Part shown: positions 61,634 through 64,000 of the stretch, one piece after another
Position numbering within the stretch: position 1 is the first letter of the stretch
How the letters are laid out: every line of letters starts with the position of its first letter
DNA from: a bacterium
Lineage (GTDB): Bacteria; Actinomycetota; Acidimicrobiia; Spongiisociales; Spongiisociaceae
Assembly (NCBI GenBank): GCA_028821265.1
Contig: JAPPGU010000036.1
Coordinates: 1-64,000 of the forward strand
DNA: 64,000 nucleotides
Reading direction: 5' to 3'
Notes under the pieces: generated by a model
What the model was told of the DNA's origin: nothing
Seen by the model: only the letters and a program-made list of their open reading frames with translations
The model's database searches: none
Translations under genes and position numbers: made by a program

Positions 61634-61912
61634 ATGGAACGCCCCATCCTTTACACCCTCAACACCGACGCGCGAACGCCGACCTGACAGGAGTGCTGCC
61701 GGGTACGGGACTACCTGGAGGCCAACTCCGTCGAGTTCGACGACCGCAACATCCGCCAGAGCGAGGAGGCTCGCCGCGAGCTGCTCGCCCTCACCGGAGA
61801 CCTCATCGTGCCCTACCTGGTCTACGAGGACCGGACGGTCACCGGCTTCGATCCCGATGGACTTGACACCGTCGCCGAGGCCTACCGCGCCGCTACCGTC
61901 GGCGTGTCCTGA
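61634..61912 (+). CDS. candidate selenocysteine-containing glutaredoxin-like protein (in-frame TGA at 61685-61687)
   Basis: MERPILYTLNTDARTPT-U-QECCRVRDYLEANSVEFDDRNIRQSEEARRELLALTGDLIVPYLVYEDRTVTGFDPDGLDTVAEAYRAATVGVS; TGA at the first Cys of CxxC; cis-Pro VPYL and GFD motifs retained downstream. Confidence 0.75.
61688..61717 (+). promoter_or_regulatory. putative bacterial SECIS hairpin
   Basis: CAGG-AGU-gcug-CCG-GGUA-CGG-g-ACU-a-CCUG directly after the TGA. Confidence 0.5.
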
Positions 61913-61925
61913 GCACCGAGGTCCC

Positions 61926-62183
61926 GTGTCACATCCTCCGGGCAACTCGCTACAAGGCGACCAGAGCGCCCAGGTATCCGAACCGGGCACGAGCCTGGAA
62001 GAAGGGATCTTCTATCTCATCGAACGGGTCCGTGAAGAGCTCGACTACAACAATGCCAAGGGCCGGAGTGCCTTCCGGCTCGGCATGCACGACGGGCTCA
62101 GGTTCGCCGAGGACGCTCTCGTGAATCTGCTGAACCGCCACGGGCACGAAGCTGAGGTTCGCGGGACCCCGATGGACACGTAG
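61926..62183 (+). CDS. small conserved-looking hypothetical protein (GTG start)
   Basis: [85 protein letters not shown]. Confidence 0.6.
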   Translation: MSHPPGNSLQGDQSAQVSEPGTSLEEGIFYLIERVREELDYNNAKGRSAFRLGMHDGLRFAEDALVNLLNRHGHEAEVRGTPMDT

Positions 62184-62188
62184 CGGAG

Positions 62189-62956
62189 ATGAGCCAGACC
62201 GGGGACGCCCAGCCGGTCGTCCGGTTGCGCAACATCCACAAGTCGTTCGATTCCAACCATGTCCTGAGGGGCATCGACCTGACGGTGGGACAGGGCCAGC
62301 ACGTGGTCGTCTTCGGGCCCTCCGGATCCGGCAAGTCAACGCTGCTCAGAACCACCAACCTCCTCGAGACCCCGGATTCCGGTTCGGTCTGGTTCGACGG
62401 CAAGGAGTACGGCCCCGGCATCGAAGGTGAGGGTCTTCCCCGCGGCAAAGCCCGGCTCCTCCGCCAGGAGATCGGCATGGTGTTCCAGCAGTTCAACCTG
62501 TTCCCCCACATCACCGCGCTCGACAACGTGGCCCTGGCCCTCCGGCGGGTGCGGGGGATGAAGCGCGACAAGGCCGAGCACAAGGCCGCCACCTACCTCG
62601 ACCGGGTGGGCCTGCTCGACAAGCTGGGCGCCTTCCCGTCACAGCTGTCGGGCGGCCAGCAGCAGCGGGTGGCGATCGCCCGCTCCCTGGTCATGGAACC
62701 CAAGGTGATGCTGTTCGACGAACCCACCTCGGCTCTCGACCCCGAGTTGGTAGGCGAGGTGCTGGCCGTCATGCGTGACTTGGCGGAGTCGGGCATGACG
62801 ATGGTGGTGGTAACCCATGAGATGGGATTCGCCCGGGAAGCCGGGGATCTCAACATATTCATGGATGATGGCCTGGTGGTGGAGTCGGGGGGCAAGGAGC
62901 TCTACAGCGACGCCAGGGAGCCGCGCACCAGAGCCTTCTTCGAGGCAATCCTCTGA
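62189..62956 (+). CDS. polar amino-acid ABC transporter ATP-binding protein (GlnQ-like)
   Basis: [78 protein letters not shown]. Confidence 0.95.
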   Translation: MSQTGDAQPVVRLRNIHKSFDSNHVLRGIDLTVGQGQHVVVFGPSGSGKSTLLRTTNLLETPDSGSVWFDGKEYGPGIEGEGLPRGKARLLRQEIGMVFQQFNLFPHITALDNVALALRRVRGMKRDKAEHKAATYLDRVGLLDKLGAFPSQLSGGQQQRVAIARSLVMEPKVMLFDEPTSALDPELVGEVLAVMRDLAESGMTMVVVTHEMGFAREAGDLNIFMDDGLVVESGGKELYSDAREPRTRAFFEAIL

Positions 62957-63768
62957 TGTTCGACTTTGGTGTGTGGATACTCGCGCAGGCGCGTTTCAGG
63001 CCCGAGTTCATCTGGGATAACCGGGACGCCTTCCTCGGCGGAGTGAGGCTCACCGTATTCATCGCCATCGTCGCTTTCGCGCTGGCGACCGTACTCGGCC
63101 TGGGGGTTGCTCTCCTGCGCATGTCGAAGAATCGGCTTCTCGCCCCGATCGTGGCCGCCTACATCAACATCTTCCGGGCTATCCCCCTGCTGGTGTTCGT
63201 AGTCTTCGTGTACTACGGGATAGCGATCCAGTTTGACGTCAAGATCTCAGCCATCCAGGCCGGGATCCTGGTTCTCACCCTTCAATACTCCGCCTGGCTG
63301 GGCGAGATCTTCCGCGGCGGCATCCAGGCGGTCTCCGACGGGCAGACCCAAGCGGCCCTGTCGGTGGGTATGAGCCGTCCCCAGACCTTCTTCCGGGTGG
63401 TGCTGCCGCAGGCCATCCGCATCGTCATCCCGCCCACGGGCAACATGTTCATCGGCATGATCAAGGACTCGTCTCTGGTCTTCATAATCGGTGTACCCGA
63501 GCTCTTCCGCGTGAGCAGCGTGATGGCCAACAGGACATTCCGCTACTTCGAGGTGTATCTCGGCGCGGTTATCTTCTACCTCATACTCACCACCGCGGCG
63601 TATTTCGGAGTCAAGTACCTCGAGAAGCGGTTTGCCCTGGTGGACGTCCTCACCACCAGAGTGAGGTCACCCTTCGCCCGACGCAGGGGGGTACGTCTGA
63701 GGATGATCCAGGATGCTGTCGCATCTGAACGTGAGTCCAAATCGTCCGGGACGGCTACAGCAATGTAG
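62956..63768 (+). CDS. polar amino-acid ABC transporter permease
   Basis: EEA-like loop ...VSDGQTQAALSVGMSRPQTFFRVVLPQAIRIVIPPTGNMFIGMIKDSSLVFIIGV. Confidence 0.94.
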   Translation: MFDFGVWILAQARFRPEFIWDNRDAFLGGVRLTVFIAIVAFALATVLGLGVALLRMSKNRLLAPIVAAYINIFRAIPLLVFVVFVYYGIAIQFDVKISAIQAGILVLTLQYSAWLGEIFRGGIQAVSDGQTQAALSVGMSRPQTFFRVVLPQAIRIVIPPTGNMFIGMIKDSSLVFIIGVPELFRVSSVMANRTFRYFEVYLGAVIFYLILTTAAYFGVKYLEKRFALVDVLTTRVRSPFARRRGVRLRMIQDAVASERESKSSGTATAM

Positions 63769-63892
63769 GATGGCTCGTTCGACTCACAACTCGGACATCA
63801 CCACTCGCAGATGGATGGATGATCGTGGCTTGTCTCACGGTTAGCCGGTCACTCGCATGGAAGCACATGGAATCCCAGGAAGGAGACACCGT

Positions 63893-64000
63893 ATGAAAGG
63901 CCGCATCAAGTGGCTAGTCCCGGTACTCGCGCTAGTAATGCTCGCGGGCGCCTGCGCGAGCGAGGACGAGGGCGGCGATGGCGGACCGACGGCTGCGGCG
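63893..64000 (+). CDS. ABC transporter substrate-binding lipoprotein (truncated by window end)
   Basis: MKGRIKWLVPVLALVMLAGACASEDEGGDGG; lipobox LAGAC; SD AGGAGG-like upstream. Confidence 0.8.
   Translation, partial: MKGRIKWLVPVLALVMLAGACASEDEGGDGGPTAAA

Noticed and set aside
61106-61687. Plus-strand ORF ending in ...NLMERPILYTLNTDARTPT as an independent protein
   Set aside because: Antisense to the SDR for most of its length; only its last 17 codons belong to the recoded glutaredoxin candidate.

Overview
GC-rich, gene-dense actinobacterial chromosome segment. An Acidimicrobiia-like origin is an inference from mIHF, F420-linked genes and the pheST-argF-tyrS synteny. Left half (about 0.4-33.5 kb, nearly all minus strand) is conserved housekeeping: tyrS, mpg, argF, pheT, pheS, rplT, rpmI, infC, a ribD-ribA fusion, rpe, rsmB, fmt, def, priA, metK, coaBC, rpoZ, gmk, mihF, pyrF, pyrD, carB, carA, pyrC, pyrB, pyrR, nusB, efp, an aroK-aroB fusion and aroC. 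Right half is accessory or metabolic: HsdR-N-like nuclease, duplicated-domain lipoprotein, murA, ABC exporter, tRNA-Phe, tRNA-Asp, threonine aldolase-like, purA, AlkZ-like, TetR-ppk1-sixA, E1 alpha/beta, ADH, MFS, cofC, SDR, LLM, RidA, NifU-like, OCD/DapA/SDH-like cluster, VOC, ATC-hydrolase-like, ADH, SDR, a glutaredoxin-like gene and a polar amino-acid ABC transporter. Most notable observations: (1) a glutaredoxin-like gene at 61634-61912, missed by the ORF track, with an in-frame TGA exactly at the first Cys of CxxC (U-Q-E-C) followed by a bacterial-SECIS-like hairpin, i.e. a candidate selenoprotein; (2) three dispersed copies of a ~200-nt structured RNA-like element with compensatory stem changes and terminator-like 3' hairpins; (3) two further dispersed repeat families, one with imperfect terminal inverted repeats next to coaBC, mihF, purA and between tRNAs, the other a TAGTGGTC motif that supplies the stop codon of several genes; (4) non-canonical start codons (infC AUC, and CTG for gmk and priA). 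No homology searches could be run; product calls are from sequence motifs and remembered families.
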